From NCBI GenBank assembly GCA_017461235.1, contig JAFTYU010000030.1, positions 1 through 64,000 of the forward strand: 64,000 nt of DNA, in the 5' to 3' direction. Position numbers and translations under genes: made by a program. Shown in pieces: positions 19,058 to 27,317 of this stretch; positions within the stretch are counted from its first letter, which is position 1, and each line of letters starts with the position of its first letter. Source of the DNA: Clostridia bacterium. Its GTDB lineage: Bacteria > Bacillota > Clostridia > Oscillospirales > Acutalibacteraceae. The notes beneath the pieces were generated by a model. It was not told the origin of the DNA and ran no database searches. It saw only the letters and a list, made by a program, of their open reading frames with translations.

Positions 19058-20281
19058 ATGTCAACAAAATCAAATCTTAACAAACGTTGGCCCTACCTTG
19101 CGGTCGGCGTGTTTGCAATGTTATTTTCAGGAGTTTTATACGCCTGGTCAATTTTAAAAATTCCCTTTAAAGATAGTTTCGGATGGAGCGATAAAGCCTT
19201 AGCGCTTAACTTCACGTTAACAATGTGTTTCTTCTGCTTGGGTGCATTTTTCGGTAGCCTGATATGTAAAAAAGCAGGTCCTAAGCTAACGCTCATTATC
19301 GCAGGTTTACTGGTTGGCGCAGGCTTTATATCAACAGGACTTTTAGCTGCTGATAAACTCATACAATTATATATAAGCTATGCTTTTCTTGCAGGTAGCG
19401 GTATCGGTATTTCATATAACGTTGTTGTTTCAACCGTTAACTCATGGTTTCCCGATAAAAAAGGCTTTTGCTCAGGTTGCCTTATGATGGGCTTTGGTAT
19501 CAGTACACTTTTACTCGGTAATGCTGTGAGCGCCTTGTTTGAAAATGAAAGCATAGGTTGGAGCAAAACATACATAATTTTAGGTGCAGTAGTCGGAGCT
19601 GTGCTGATTGTTGCAGGCATTATTCTCAAAAAGCCATCGGCAGACGTGGCTTTTCCTGAGCCTAAAGCAAAAAAGCAAGCAAAAAAAGAGAACTTTCAGG
19701 TGCGTGATTTCACAACAAAAGAAATGCTCAGAAGCTTCACCTTCTGGCGTGCTTTTGTATTTATGATACTTATTACCGCAGTAGGAAACTCCGTTATAAG
19801 CTTCGCCAGAGATTTAGTTCTCTCTGTTGATGCCGCACCTGCCCTTGCCACAACACTTGTAGGTGTGCTTGCGATATTTAACGGCATAGGACGTATTGTT
19901 ACAGGGGCACTCTACGATTCTCTCGGCAGAAAAATGACTATGCTAATTTCAAACGTTCTCACAATTTTTGCCGCAGGTCTTACCCTTATTGCAGTATCCG
20001 TAAGCTCCTTACCCCTTTGTATTGTGGGTCTTTGCCTTACAGGTCTTTCCTACGGCTCCTGTCCCACTATTACATCGGCTTTCACCGCATCCTTCTACGG
20101 CACAAAATATTTTTCCACAAACTACAGTATTATAAATTTCAATTTAATTGTGGCTTCCTTTGTAGCTACGTTCAGTAGTTCTCTACTCACGTCAACAGGA
20201 AGTTACACCGCCCCCTTTGTTATGTTGCTCTCATTAGCCGTTGTTGCTTTGGGGCTTAATTTCACAATACGTAAGCCTTAA
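19058..20281 (+). CDS. MFS transporter of the oxalate/formate antiporter (OFA) family
   Basis: A 407-residue inner-membrane protein with about 12 hydrophobic segments in two groups of six, separated by a charged loop (about 200-220, PKAKKQAKKENFQ). Family-like features include LYAWSILKIPFKDSFGWS near the N-terminus, GSGIGISYNVVVSTVNSWFPDKKGF and GRIVTGALYDSLGRK (the MFS motif between helices 8 and 9). OFA members exchange organic acids such as oxalate, formate, lactate or pyruvate; the substrate here is not determinable. The ribosome site AAAGGAAG precedes the ATG. Confidence 0.88.
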   Translation: MSTKSNLNKRWPYLAVGVFAMLFSGVLYAWSILKIPFKDSFGWSDKALALNFTLTMCFFCLGAFFGSLICKKAGPKLTLIIAGLLVGAGFISTGLLAADKLIQLYISYAFLAGSGIGISYNVVVSTVNSWFPDKKGFCSGCLMMGFGISTLLLGNAVSALFENESIGWSKTYIILGAVVGAVLIVAGIILKKPSADVAFPEPKAKKQAKKENFQVRDFTTKEMLRSFTFWRAFVFMILITAVGNSVISFARDLVLSVDAAPALATTLVGVLAIFNGIGRIVTGALYDSLGRKMTMLISNVLTIFAAGLTLIAVSVSSLPLCIVGLCLTGLSYGSCPTITSAFTASFYGTKYFSTNYSIINFNLIVASFVATFSSSLLTSTGSYTAPFVMLLSLAVVALGLNFTIRKP

Positions 20282-20567
20282 TAATATTATAAAAATTTGT
20301 ATTTGTAGTTTTATCAAATTCTATATAATCCAACATCATATCCTCGCCAAACAAAACCTGGTTAACCAGTGAAAAATCAGTTGTATCATAAACTGATATA
20401 TCACACTTAAAAGATGCTATCAGGAGCATTAACCCCGTAAGAAAATTATTTATATCCAAAACAAATCAACCACGATTTATTTCATTTTAACACATCAAAC
20501 CACAAATATAAATTCACACGTTATAAATTACAATCCATCATACTATAATAAATAGTAGAAAAAAATC
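20282..20567. other. AT-rich intergenic stretch without a supported gene
   Basis: Only a 65-codon minus-strand frame with a TTG start and no ribosome site is present. I see no hairpin with a T tail here for the MFS gene, and no repeat. Confidence 0.5.
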
Positions 20568-20595
20568 TTGACAAAAAACGTAATTTGAGTATAAT
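20568..20595 (+). promoter_or_regulatory. Promoter of the T-box/aspS-gatC operon
   Basis: Consensus TTGACA (20568-20573), 16 bases, TATAAT (20590-20595), a few bases before the T-box stem I. Confidence 0.88.
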
Positions 20596-20602
20596 ACTGT
20601 GT

Positions 20603-20820
20603 GTAGAGACTCGGCTTTTGTGGAAAGTCTGTCAGGGAGAACGCGTCGGCGACTGAAAGCGCGTTTGAGATGAGTAGTAAGCTCGGGAACACTCTATTGG
20701 CTACATTAAACTCAATATTAAAAGAGGATGTATTTATACATCAATGCGGGTGGCACCGCGGGTTGACTTTTAGTTTACTCGTCCCGGGAATATGAAAATA
20801 TTCCCGGGCGTTTTTATTTT
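20603..20820 (+). promoter_or_regulatory. T-box riboswitch, predicted asparagine specifier (AAC)
   Basis: A transcription-attenuating leader that senses uncharged tRNA. The T-box core GGGTGGCACCGCGGG is at about 20748-20762 and its partner CGTCCC at about 20780-20785; the alternative terminator is the stem CCCGGGAATAT / ATATTCCCGGG (20783-20808) followed by T runs. Stem I closes with AGAG (20605-20608) and CTCT (20692-20695). Directly before the closing helix, the 3' strand of the specifier loop reads GGGAACA; the codon AAC (20688-20690) followed by the customary purine points to tRNA-Asn. This fits the downstream genes, which make Asn-tRNA(Asn) by amidation. The family identification is strong; the specifier is inferred by hand folding. 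Confidence 0.92.
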
Positions 20821-20843
20821 TTAGGATATTAGGAGGTTTTATT

Positions 20844-22919
20844 ATGTATAGAACGTTATTCTGTAATGATATTCGTGACGAACATATCGGCAACACCGTA
20901 TCCCTTGCAGGTTGGGTTGACGTTATTCGTGACCACGGCGGCGTTATGTTTGTGGACTTGCGCGACTACACCGGTGTAACTCAGGTCGTTATTCACAATG
21001 AGGAGTTACTTAAAAACGTGAACCGCGAAACTGTTATCTCTGTAACCGGTATTGTTAAAAAGCGTGACGAAGAAACCGTCAACAGCAAAATTGATACGGG
21101 TCGTGTTGAGCTTGTTGTTGATACCTTGACCGTGCTCGGCAAGAGCCATAATATGCTGCCTTTCGACGTGCGCTCATCAAGAACAAGCAAGGATGAACTC
21201 CGTCTTAAATACCGCTATCTTGACCTTCGTAATCCTAAAAATCACGATAATCTTGTAATGAGATCAAAGATAATACGTCACTTGCGCAACAAGATGGAAG
21301 AAAAGAACTTCCTTGATATGCAGACCCCTATTCTTACTGCATCATCACCCGAAGGTGCCCGTGACTTCCTTGTTCCCAGCCGTAAACATCCCGGCAAGTT
21401 CTATGCTCTGCCACAGGCTCCACAGCAGTTTAAACAGCTGTTGATGGTTTCAGGCTTTGACAGATATTTCCAGGTTGCTCCCTGCTTCCGTGATGAAGAC
21501 GCTCGTGCAGACCGTTCACCCGGTGAATTCTATCAGCTTGACTTCGAAATGGCGTTTGCAACACAGGAAGAAGTGCTTGAAGTTTGCGAAGACGTTATTT
21601 ATGATACCTTCAAAACATTCTCTGATAAAAAGGTAACCGAAAAACCCTTCCGTCGCATTACTTATGCAGATGCTATGATGAAATACGGTTCAGATAAACC
21701 TGACCTTCGCAACCCCCTTGTGATTTGCGACCTTACCGATTTCTTTGCTGACGTTGACTTTCCTGCATTCAAAGGAAGACCCGTTCGCGGTATTGTTGCT
21801 GATTGTTACGGTAAATCCAATAAATTCTTTGAGGATTCATTAAAATTCGCAACAAGCGCAGAAGTAGGACTGGGCGGTCTTGGTTATATCACTCTTAAAG
21901 ACGGCGTTTTTGTCGGTCCTATTGCAAAGTTCCTTTCCGACGAAAAGAAAGCAGAAATCATCTCTATTACAGGCGTTAAAGAGAGAGAAACACTTTTCTT
22001 CATCTGCGACGACAAAAAGAGCGATACAGAGAAAAAAGCAGGACGTATCCGTTCATGGTTAGCTGACAAAAATCAACTTGATCTTATTCGTGACGATGCC
22101 TTTGAATTCTGTTTCATCGTTGACTTCCCCATGTATGAAAATGACGAAGAAACCGGTGATGTAATATTTACTCACAACCCCTTCTCCATGCCCCAGGGCG
22201 GTATGGATGCACTTCTTGGTGATGACCCCACAGAAGTTCTTGCATATCAGTACGACCTTGTTTGTAACGGCATTGAGCTCGCATCGGGTGCTGTGCGTAA
22301 CCACGATATTGACATAATGAAAAAAGCATTTGAAATCGCAGGTTATTCCGAAGATGAACTCAAAACACGCTTCAATGCTTTATATACTGCATTCCAGTAC
22401 GGTGCTCCACCCCACGCAGGTATGGCGCCCGGTATCGACCGTATGGTAATGTTACTTACTGATGAAGAAAAAATTCTTGAAGTAATCGCATTCCCGCTTA
22501 ACGGTAATGCACAGGATCTTTTACTTGGTGCACCCGGTGAAGTTTCCAACCAACAGCTTGAGGATGTACACCTTCTCGGCAATAACAGTGCTCTCGCCGC
22601 TCGTGCTGCGGCAACAGGCGGTGCTAAAAAGCACGGTGAAAAACGTTCAACCTTCTCAAATGCCCAACAGCTCAACCAGCTCTCTCTTACTGATGATGAA
22701 GAAGCCGTTGTTCAAAACATCTTCAAGGCTATGAGTGAGAGCGAGGCACTTCTTAAAACCGTTGATACCGAAAACACAGAAGAAATGATTTACGTTATGC
22801 CTATGACCAACGTACTGCGCGAAGATGAGCGCAAACAGAACTTCTCAAGAGATAAACTTCTTGAAGGTGCTCCCGAACGCAATGATGACAGTTGGCAGGT
22901 ACCAAGACTTGTAAAGTGA
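20844..22919 (+). CDS. aspS: Aspartyl-tRNA synthetase fused to GatC (bifunctional)
   Basis: A 691-residue protein, about 100 residues longer than a normal bacterial AspRS. Residues 1-590 are AspRS: an N-terminal OB anticodon domain (WVDVIRDHGGVMFVDLRD), class II motif 2 as FRDEDARADRSPGEFYQLDF, the bacterial insertion domain and motif 3 as PPHAGMAPGIDRMVM. Residues about 605-691 match GatC: LTDDEEAVVQNIFKAM, a short linker, then VMPMTNVLREDERKQ and RDKLLEGAPERNDDSWQVPRL. The fusion therefore supplies both the Asp-charging enzyme and the small amidotransferase subunit. gatA-like and gatB follow within 10 bases. Together with the Asn T-box this indicates a non-discriminating AspRS feeding Asp-tRNA(Asn) to the amidotransferase; the RDHGG His is compatible. 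I recall a CDD model for such fusions (PRK12820), so the architecture is not unique. Confidence 0.93.
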   Translation: MYRTLFCNDIRDEHIGNTVSLAGWVDVIRDHGGVMFVDLRDYTGVTQVVIHNEELLKNVNRETVISVTGIVKKRDEETVNSKIDTGRVELVVDTLTVLGKSHNMLPFDVRSSRTSKDELRLKYRYLDLRNPKNHDNLVMRSKIIRHLRNKMEEKNFLDMQTPILTASSPEGARDFLVPSRKHPGKFYALPQAPQQFKQLLMVSGFDRYFQVAPCFRDEDARADRSPGEFYQLDFEMAFATQEEVLEVCEDVIYDTFKTFSDKKVTEKPFRRITYADAMMKYGSDKPDLRNPLVICDLTDFFADVDFPAFKGRPVRGIVADCYGKSNKFFEDSLKFATSAEVGLGGLGYITLKDGVFVGPIAKFLSDEKKAEIISITGVKERETLFFICDDKKSDTEKKAGRIRSWLADKNQLDLIRDDAFEFCFIVDFPMYENDEETGDVIFTHNPFSMPQGGMDALLGDDPTEVLAYQYDLVCNGIELASGAVRNHDIDIMKKAFEIAGYSEDELKTRFNALYTAFQYGAPPHAGMAPGIDRMVMLLTDEEKILEVIAFPLNGNAQDLLLGAPGEVSNQQLEDVHLLGNNSALAARAAATGGAKKHGEKRSTFSNAQQLNQLSLTDDEEAVVQNIFKAMSESEALLKTVDTENTEEMIYVMPMTNVLREDERKQNFSRDKLLEGAPERNDDSWQVPRLVK

Positions 22920-22929
22920 GGTGCGACAA

Positions 22930-24114
22930 ATGAAATATTATACAACACAAATATCCGAAAAAGGAAACATCGCAATTGATGATACTATTCTTGTAAAAGA
23001 CGTACCAACCACTGCAGGTTCCCGTATATTAGAAGGCTTCAAGCCCCTTTTCAGTGCAGAAGCCGTAACACGACTGGAAAACAAAGGCTACGGTATTTCA
23101 GGCAAAACTAACGTAGGCGAATTCGGTCTTGACCTTTGCGGTGAATTCTCTTACTATTCTGAAAAAGAAGCTGAGCTTTACGGTGCTGCCGCACAACTTG
23201 TGGCTGACGGTGACGTACACGGAGCACTCGGCGTTGATATGAACGGATCTCCCCGTCGTGCAGCTGCTTTATCAAAGGTTTGTTTCCTTAAGCCCACCTA
23301 CGGCACAGTTTCACGTTACGGTATTGTTTCCTGTGCGGCTTCAGGCGAACAGCTTGGCGTTTATGCAAAAAATGTTAATGCAGTTTCTGAAATTATGGCA
23401 GTAATTGCAGGTCACGATGAAAAAGACGGCACAAGCCTTAAAAACGAGAGCTACGATTACGCTACCGATGCTCCCGTATCAGGAAAAAGTGTCTGCATCG
23501 TAAAAGAACTTCTTGAAAAAGCCGACGAAGAAACACGTGCAAAAATCGTTGCTTTCGCAGAAAAGCTTCGCGCCCAAGGTGTAAAGGTTGATGAAATTTC
23601 AGTTGATTTCTTTGATATCGCAAACACCGCATGGCAGATTCTTATGACTGCTGAAACCTGTAACAACGTTTCACGTTATGACGGTGTAAAATACGGTTTC
23701 CGCGCAAAAGAATACAGAAACATTGACGAGCTTTATATAAACACACGTACTGAAGGTTTCAATTTCCTTACAAAAGCGGTTATACTTTACGGTTCTGACG
23801 TTTTATCTAAAAACCGTTATGACGACTGTTACGGAAAATCTCTTAAAGTACGCCGTGTGATTTCTGAAAAATTCAAGGAGCTCACAGAAAAATATGATGC
23901 CGTTCTTACTCCCGTTTGCAGTAAAACAGCATATGAAGCCTACGATATACACGAAGCCTTTGAAAAGGTTTTCAAGGAAAGCGTATTCACAGCAGTTGCA
24001 AACCTTATAGGAACTCCCGCACTCGTTAGCGGCGGCGTTCAGCTTCTCGGTAAACACTTTGGCGAAAGCACTCTATTGAGTCTTGCAGGCGCTGTTGAAA
24101 GGATGGGTGAATAA
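22930..24114 (+). CDS. gatA: Short, divergent GatA-like amidotransferase subunit
   Basis: A 394-residue protein (ordinary GatA is about 485), started at 22930 after GAGGTG. The amidase fold is recognisable: ILVKDV holds the catalytic Lys, SGKTNVGEF follows, NGSPRRAAA aligns with the nucleophile segment GGSIRQPAS, and CFLKPTYGTVSRYGIVSCAA is nearly standard. The first 60-70 residues of GatA are missing, and the glycine/serine loop GGSSGGS that carries the bridging cis-Ser is replaced by LYGAAAQLVAD. The C-terminal substrate region is also shortened. It may be a specialised partner of the AspRS-GatC fusion, or an inactive paralogue while a full GatCAB exists elsewhere. It starts 11 bases after aspS-gatC and stops one base before the gatB start codon. 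Confidence 0.8.
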   Translation: MKYYTTQISEKGNIAIDDTILVKDVPTTAGSRILEGFKPLFSAEAVTRLENKGYGISGKTNVGEFGLDLCGEFSYYSEKEAELYGAAAQLVADGDVHGALGVDMNGSPRRAAALSKVCFLKPTYGTVSRYGIVSCAASGEQLGVYAKNVNAVSEIMAVIAGHDEKDGTSLKNESYDYATDAPVSGKSVCIVKELLEKADEETRAKIVAFAEKLRAQGVKVDEISVDFFDIANTAWQILMTAETCNNVSRYDGVKYGFRAKEYRNIDELYINTRTEGFNFLTKAVILYGSDVLSKNRYDDCYGKSLKVRRVISEKFKELTEKYDAVLTPVCSKTAYEAYDIHEAFEKVFKESVFTAVANLIGTPALVSGGVQLLGKHFGESTLLSLAGAVERMGE

Positions 24115-24115
24115 T

Positions 24116-25540
24116 ATGAACTACGAAATTGTTATAGGTCTTGAAACTCACGTGGAGCTCGACACCCAATCAAAAATCTTTTGTTCCTGTGGCGGTCATT
24201 CTTCACCCAAAGAGCCTAATGACTGTGTCTGCCCTGCTTGCAGCGGTATGCCGGGTATGCTCCCCGTTATGAACAAACACGTTGTTGAGCTCGCAGTTAC
24301 TGCAGGTCTTATGCTCAACTGTGAAATCAGCCGATACACTACATTCGATAAGAAAAACTACTATTATCCCGATTTGCCTTGCGCATATCAGATAACACAG
24401 CTCAACCATCCCATATGCACAAACGGTTGCGTATCACTTCAGACTTCTCAAGGTAACCGCGATATCCGCATAAAGCAGATTCATATGGAAGAAGATGCGG
24501 GTAAACTCGTTCACGAAGGAAAACATTCTTACGTTGACTTTAACCGTACCAGTGTTCCCCTTATAGAAATTGTTACACAACCCGATTTCCACAGTGCAGA
24601 AGAAGTTCTTCTTTATCTCAATAAACTCAAATCAATGTTCCGTTCAGGCGGTATCTCAGAATGTGAAGAAGGCGCAATGCGTTGCGACGTCAACATTTCC
24701 GTCCGTCCCGAAGGCAGTGAAGAATTCGGCGTTCGTACCGAAATCAAGAATATGAGTTCATTTGATGCAATCGAACGCGCTATCCGTTATGAATCACAAC
24801 GCCATATGGATGCTCTTGAATTCGGAACTGAAGAGCTTGTTCAGGAAACACGCCGTTTTGACGATGTCAGCGGTAAAACCTTTGCAATGCGTAATAAGGA
24901 AACCGAGGCGGATTACCGCTATTTCCCCGATGCAAATATTATGCCCATCATAATTGATGATGAATGGCTTGAACAGATTAAGGCTACAAAACCCGTTGCA
25001 GTTGACGAAAAAGCAGACGCTTACCGCGAAGCAGGTATTTCTGAAAAAGAAATCGAAATGCTCATCCACAACAACAAGTTGAGCAAGCTTCTTGACGACG
25101 TTATTGCTCTCGGTTGTGGTGCGAAGGATGCGGCTACCTGGATTCTCACAGACTGCGCAGGCGTATTGCGTAAAGACGGCAAGAGCCTTTCTAACCTTTC
25201 TATTAATGCAGAAAAGCTTGCGGCAATAATCAAACTCGTTGACAGTGGTTCAATCAACAGAAACGCAGGTAAAAAGATTCTTATTGCCGTTGTTGAAAAA
25301 GACGTTGACCCTGTTACTTACTGCAAGGAAAACGGTCTTGACAGAAAAGTTGATGCATCAGCTATTGAAAGCATTATTGATAAGGTTATCAATGAAAATC
25401 CCCGTGCGCTTGAAGACTATAAAAACGGTAAAGAAAAAGCAAAACAGGCTTTGTTCGGTGCTTGTATGAAGGAGCTTAAAGGTGCAGGAAACCCTGCAGT
25501 TATTAAAGAGCTTCTTGAGAGCAAGTTAAATAACGCCTGA
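24116..25540 (+). CDS. gatB: Asp-tRNA(Asn)/Glu-tRNA(Gln) amidotransferase subunit B
   Basis: The tRNA-binding kinase-like subunit that activates the Asp or Glu on mischarged tRNA. The 474 residues begin with EIVIGLETHVELDTQSKIFC; the Zn-type cysteines CSCGG and CPACSGMPG are present, then KKNYYYPDLPCAYQITQ and RTSVPLIEIVTQPD. A helical and tail domain occupies about 295-474 (GatB/YqeY). Length and motifs are normal, in contrast to its GatA-like neighbour. I use the ATG at 24116 immediately after the gatA stop; the longer frame would overlap gatA. Confidence 0.95.
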   Translation: MNYEIVIGLETHVELDTQSKIFCSCGGHSSPKEPNDCVCPACSGMPGMLPVMNKHVVELAVTAGLMLNCEISRYTTFDKKNYYYPDLPCAYQITQLNHPICTNGCVSLQTSQGNRDIRIKQIHMEEDAGKLVHEGKHSYVDFNRTSVPLIEIVTQPDFHSAEEVLLYLNKLKSMFRSGGISECEEGAMRCDVNISVRPEGSEEFGVRTEIKNMSSFDAIERAIRYESQRHMDALEFGTEELVQETRRFDDVSGKTFAMRNKETEADYRYFPDANIMPIIIDDEWLEQIKATKPVAVDEKADAYREAGISEKEIEMLIHNNKLSKLLDDVIALGCGAKDAATWILTDCAGVLRKDGKSLSNLSINAEKLAAIIKLVDSGSINRNAGKKILIAVVEKDVDPVTYCKENGLDRKVDASAIESIIDKVINENPRALEDYKNGKEKAKQALFGACMKELKGAGNPAVIKELLESKLNNA

Positions 25541-25551
25541 TTTAAAACACA

Positions 25552-25593
25552 AACAGGGACTGTAAAAAACGAAAGTTTTTTACAGTCCCTGTT
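25552..25593. terminator. Bidirectional terminator after gatB
   Basis: A 19-bp stem formed by 25552-25570 and 25575-25593 around a GAAA loop. It contains the same GGGACTGTAA core as the terminator after gap. It also lies beyond the stop of the convergent minus-strand gene at 25621. Confidence 0.9.
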
Positions 25594-25620
25594 ATTATAA
25601 TTTCCTGCTATATTTTACCA

Positions 25621-26304
25621 TTATTCCGCGGAGGTTCTGAAATGAAGCTCCTTCATACCTTCAACCTCATCGCAAATCACTTTAAGATTGCAGGTATCAC
25701 AGTCAAATTTCAGGTTATTCATAATATGATTCAGCGCTTCGGTAATTGAATAAGCTTTTTCGGCAAGCTTTTCTATTGAAGAATAATCCGCTTCGGGTGC
25801 CGTTATAAATATCATCCTGACGCCTTTAACGGCAGGATTTTCTTTATATTTTTCAATCATTAGTGAACCGATTTTTTGAAAATCAACTCCGTCTTTAACG
25901 GCTTTTTTTGAAACACGAACAGCTTCCTTGTGTGAGCGGGATGTGCTTCGCATCATATACCCTTCCGGAAAAGTGTGATATTTAACATAATCAATCTTTT
26001 TTATAAGATTATATGCTTTCTGCTCATCTTCAACATCATCAATCTGAACAACCGCAATTCTTGCAAATCTACGGTCATCGCGAATAGCGTCCAGGTCATC
26101 ACCTATAACAACAATTTCATCGGCTGTGTTATATGCAGTTATAAGATTAAAGCCTGTTCCTTCAAGCTCAAAAGCGGTGTCACGCCGCATAATCACCTGA
26201 TTCTGACCATCATCATGCCATATATTGCTTTTTGGAAAAGTTTTTTTCTGAAGGGCTGATATCACCCCATCTGTTTCCGAAATTAACGAGTCAAAAAATT
26301 TCAT
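25621..26304 (-). CDS. Conserved-looking protein of unknown function with C-terminal CxxCx5C motif
   Basis: A 227-residue cytosolic protein that I do not recognise with confidence. It has an alternating alpha/beta pattern (for example EIVVIGDDLDAIRDD, RIAVVQIDDVED, MIFITAPEADYSS) and ends with FDCDTCNLKVICDEVEGMKEL, where three cysteines (CxxCx5C) could hold a metal or iron-sulfur centre. The wording CDEVEGMKEL faintly recalls acetyl-CoA synthase/CO dehydrogenase-associated proteins, but I cannot verify that. It is the last gene of the dehydratase operon, coupled to the small membrane protein by a TAATG junction, so a role in that redox system is likely. Confidence 0.7.
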   Translation of the reverse strand: MKFFDSLISETDGVISALQKKTFPKSNIWHDDGQNQVIMRRDTAFELEGTGFNLITAYNTADEIVVIGDDLDAIRDDRRFARIAVVQIDDVEDEQKAYNLIKKIDYVKYHTFPEGYMMRSTSRSHKEAVRVSKKAVKDGVDFQKIGSLMIEKYKENPAVKGVRMIFITAPEADYSSIEKLAEKAYSITEALNHIMNNLKFDCDTCNLKVICDEVEGMKELHFRTSAE

Positions 26305-26459
26305 TACAGTTTTTTATCCCTTTTCATGGTGTCATAATGCTTTCCGAGAAAATCGTAAACCTTGCGGACAAGCTTCATATCAATATTAAAGAAATAGATT
26401 ATGAAGGTTACGACAAACAGTGCAACAAGAACACCGAGAATTATTAAGAAAACTTCCAT
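26304..26459 (-). CDS. Small single-pass membrane protein (51 aa)
   Basis: A 51-residue protein with one strong transmembrane helix (residues 3-25, VFLIILGVLVALFVVTFIIYF) and a basic tail (KLVRKVYDFLGKHYDTMKRDKKL). The start at 26459 has AAGGAG at the right distance; the longer upstream frame lies within the activator gene. It is coupled downstream by TAATG and lies four bases after the activator stop, so it is part of the operon. It may tether the dehydratase components to the membrane; this is inference. Confidence 0.72.
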   Translation of the reverse strand: MEVFLIILGVLVALFVVTFIIYFFNIDMKLVRKVYDFLGKHYDTMKRDKKL

Positions 26460-26463
26460 ATTA

Positions 26464-27261
26464 TTACTCCTTCGCAAGTCCTTTCTGGCGTGCATATTCA
26501 GCCGCACCGAGCGCACCCATAAGCTGTGGGTCTGTTGAAAGCTCAACAACCTTGATTTTAAGCACCTTTTCGATTGCTTTTTTTAGTCCGTCGTTCTTCG
26601 CACAACCACCTGTAAGAGTGATGCTGTCGGAAGCGCCTGCTTTTTTCGCCATAACAAAGCATCTTTTTGCTACGGCAAGCTGTATGCCCGCGGCAATTTC
26701 ATCCATAGGCTTACCTTCGCCAACAAGTGAGATAACTTCACTTTCCGCAAAAACCGTGCACTGTGCCGTAATGGGAATTGTATTTTTAGCACCCAATGAA
26801 AGCTTTGAAAATTCAGGAAGTGTCATTTCAAAAGCATTTGCCATAGCTTCATAAAATCTGCCTGTACCTGCGGCGCATTTGTCGTTCATAGCAAAGTTTT
26901 TAACCGTACCGTCAGTATCGATTGAAATACCCTTAACGTCCTGTCCGCCGATATCAATTATTGCCTTAACTTCGGGATTGGTGACGTGAACGCCCATAGC
27001 GTGACAGCTGATTTCCGAAATATTTTCATCTGCAAAGGGCACCTTGTTTCTTCCGTAGCCCGTACCGATAAGATAACTGAGTTCTTCTGCCGAATTAAGT
27101 CCGTCAACCTGTGCTATTGCATCGCCAAGAGCGATTTCTGCACTCGCAACGGGATTTATTTTACTTCTGTTTGTAACGTTGGCAACCATTTTGCCGTTTT
27201 CATCAAGGATGACACATTTTGTATAGGTTGAACCCACGTCACATCCGCCGAAATATTTCAT
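26464..27261 (-). CDS. 2-hydroxyacyl-CoA dehydratase activator (BadF/BcrA/HgdC-type ATPase)
   Basis: A 265-residue ASKHA-fold ATPase. In this family a homodimer with one bridging [4Fe-4S] cluster uses ATP to inject a low-potential electron into its dehydratase or reductase partner. Visible motifs are GGCDVGSTYTKCVI (phosphate 1), AIIDIGGQDVKGIS, NDKCAAGTGRF and TAQCTVFAESEVIS (the two cluster cysteines), and GGCAKNDGLKKA (phosphate 2). The start at 27261 is set by AAAGGAG. The dehydratase subunits lie directly upstream. Confidence 0.93.
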   Translation of the reverse strand: MKYFGGCDVGSTYTKCVILDENGKMVANVTNRSKINPVASAEIALGDAIAQVDGLNSAEELSYLIGTGYGRNKVPFADENISEISCHAMGVHVTNPEVKAIIDIGGQDVKGISIDTDGTVKNFAMNDKCAAGTGRFYEAMANAFEMTLPEFSKLSLGAKNTIPITAQCTVFAESEVISLVGEGKPMDEIAAGIQLAVAKRCFVMAKKAGASDSITLTGGCAKNDGLKKAIEKVLKIKVVELSTDPQLMGALGAAEYARQKGLAKE

Positions 27262-27317
27262 ATAATTTTCTCCTTTAGTAATCGCCGAATATATTGGATT
27301 ACGATTATCTTTTTTAT

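Noticed and set aside
20262-20459. 65-codon minus-strand frame overlapping the end of the MFS gene
   Set aside because: TTG start, no ribosome site, overlap with a real gene and no recognisable domain.
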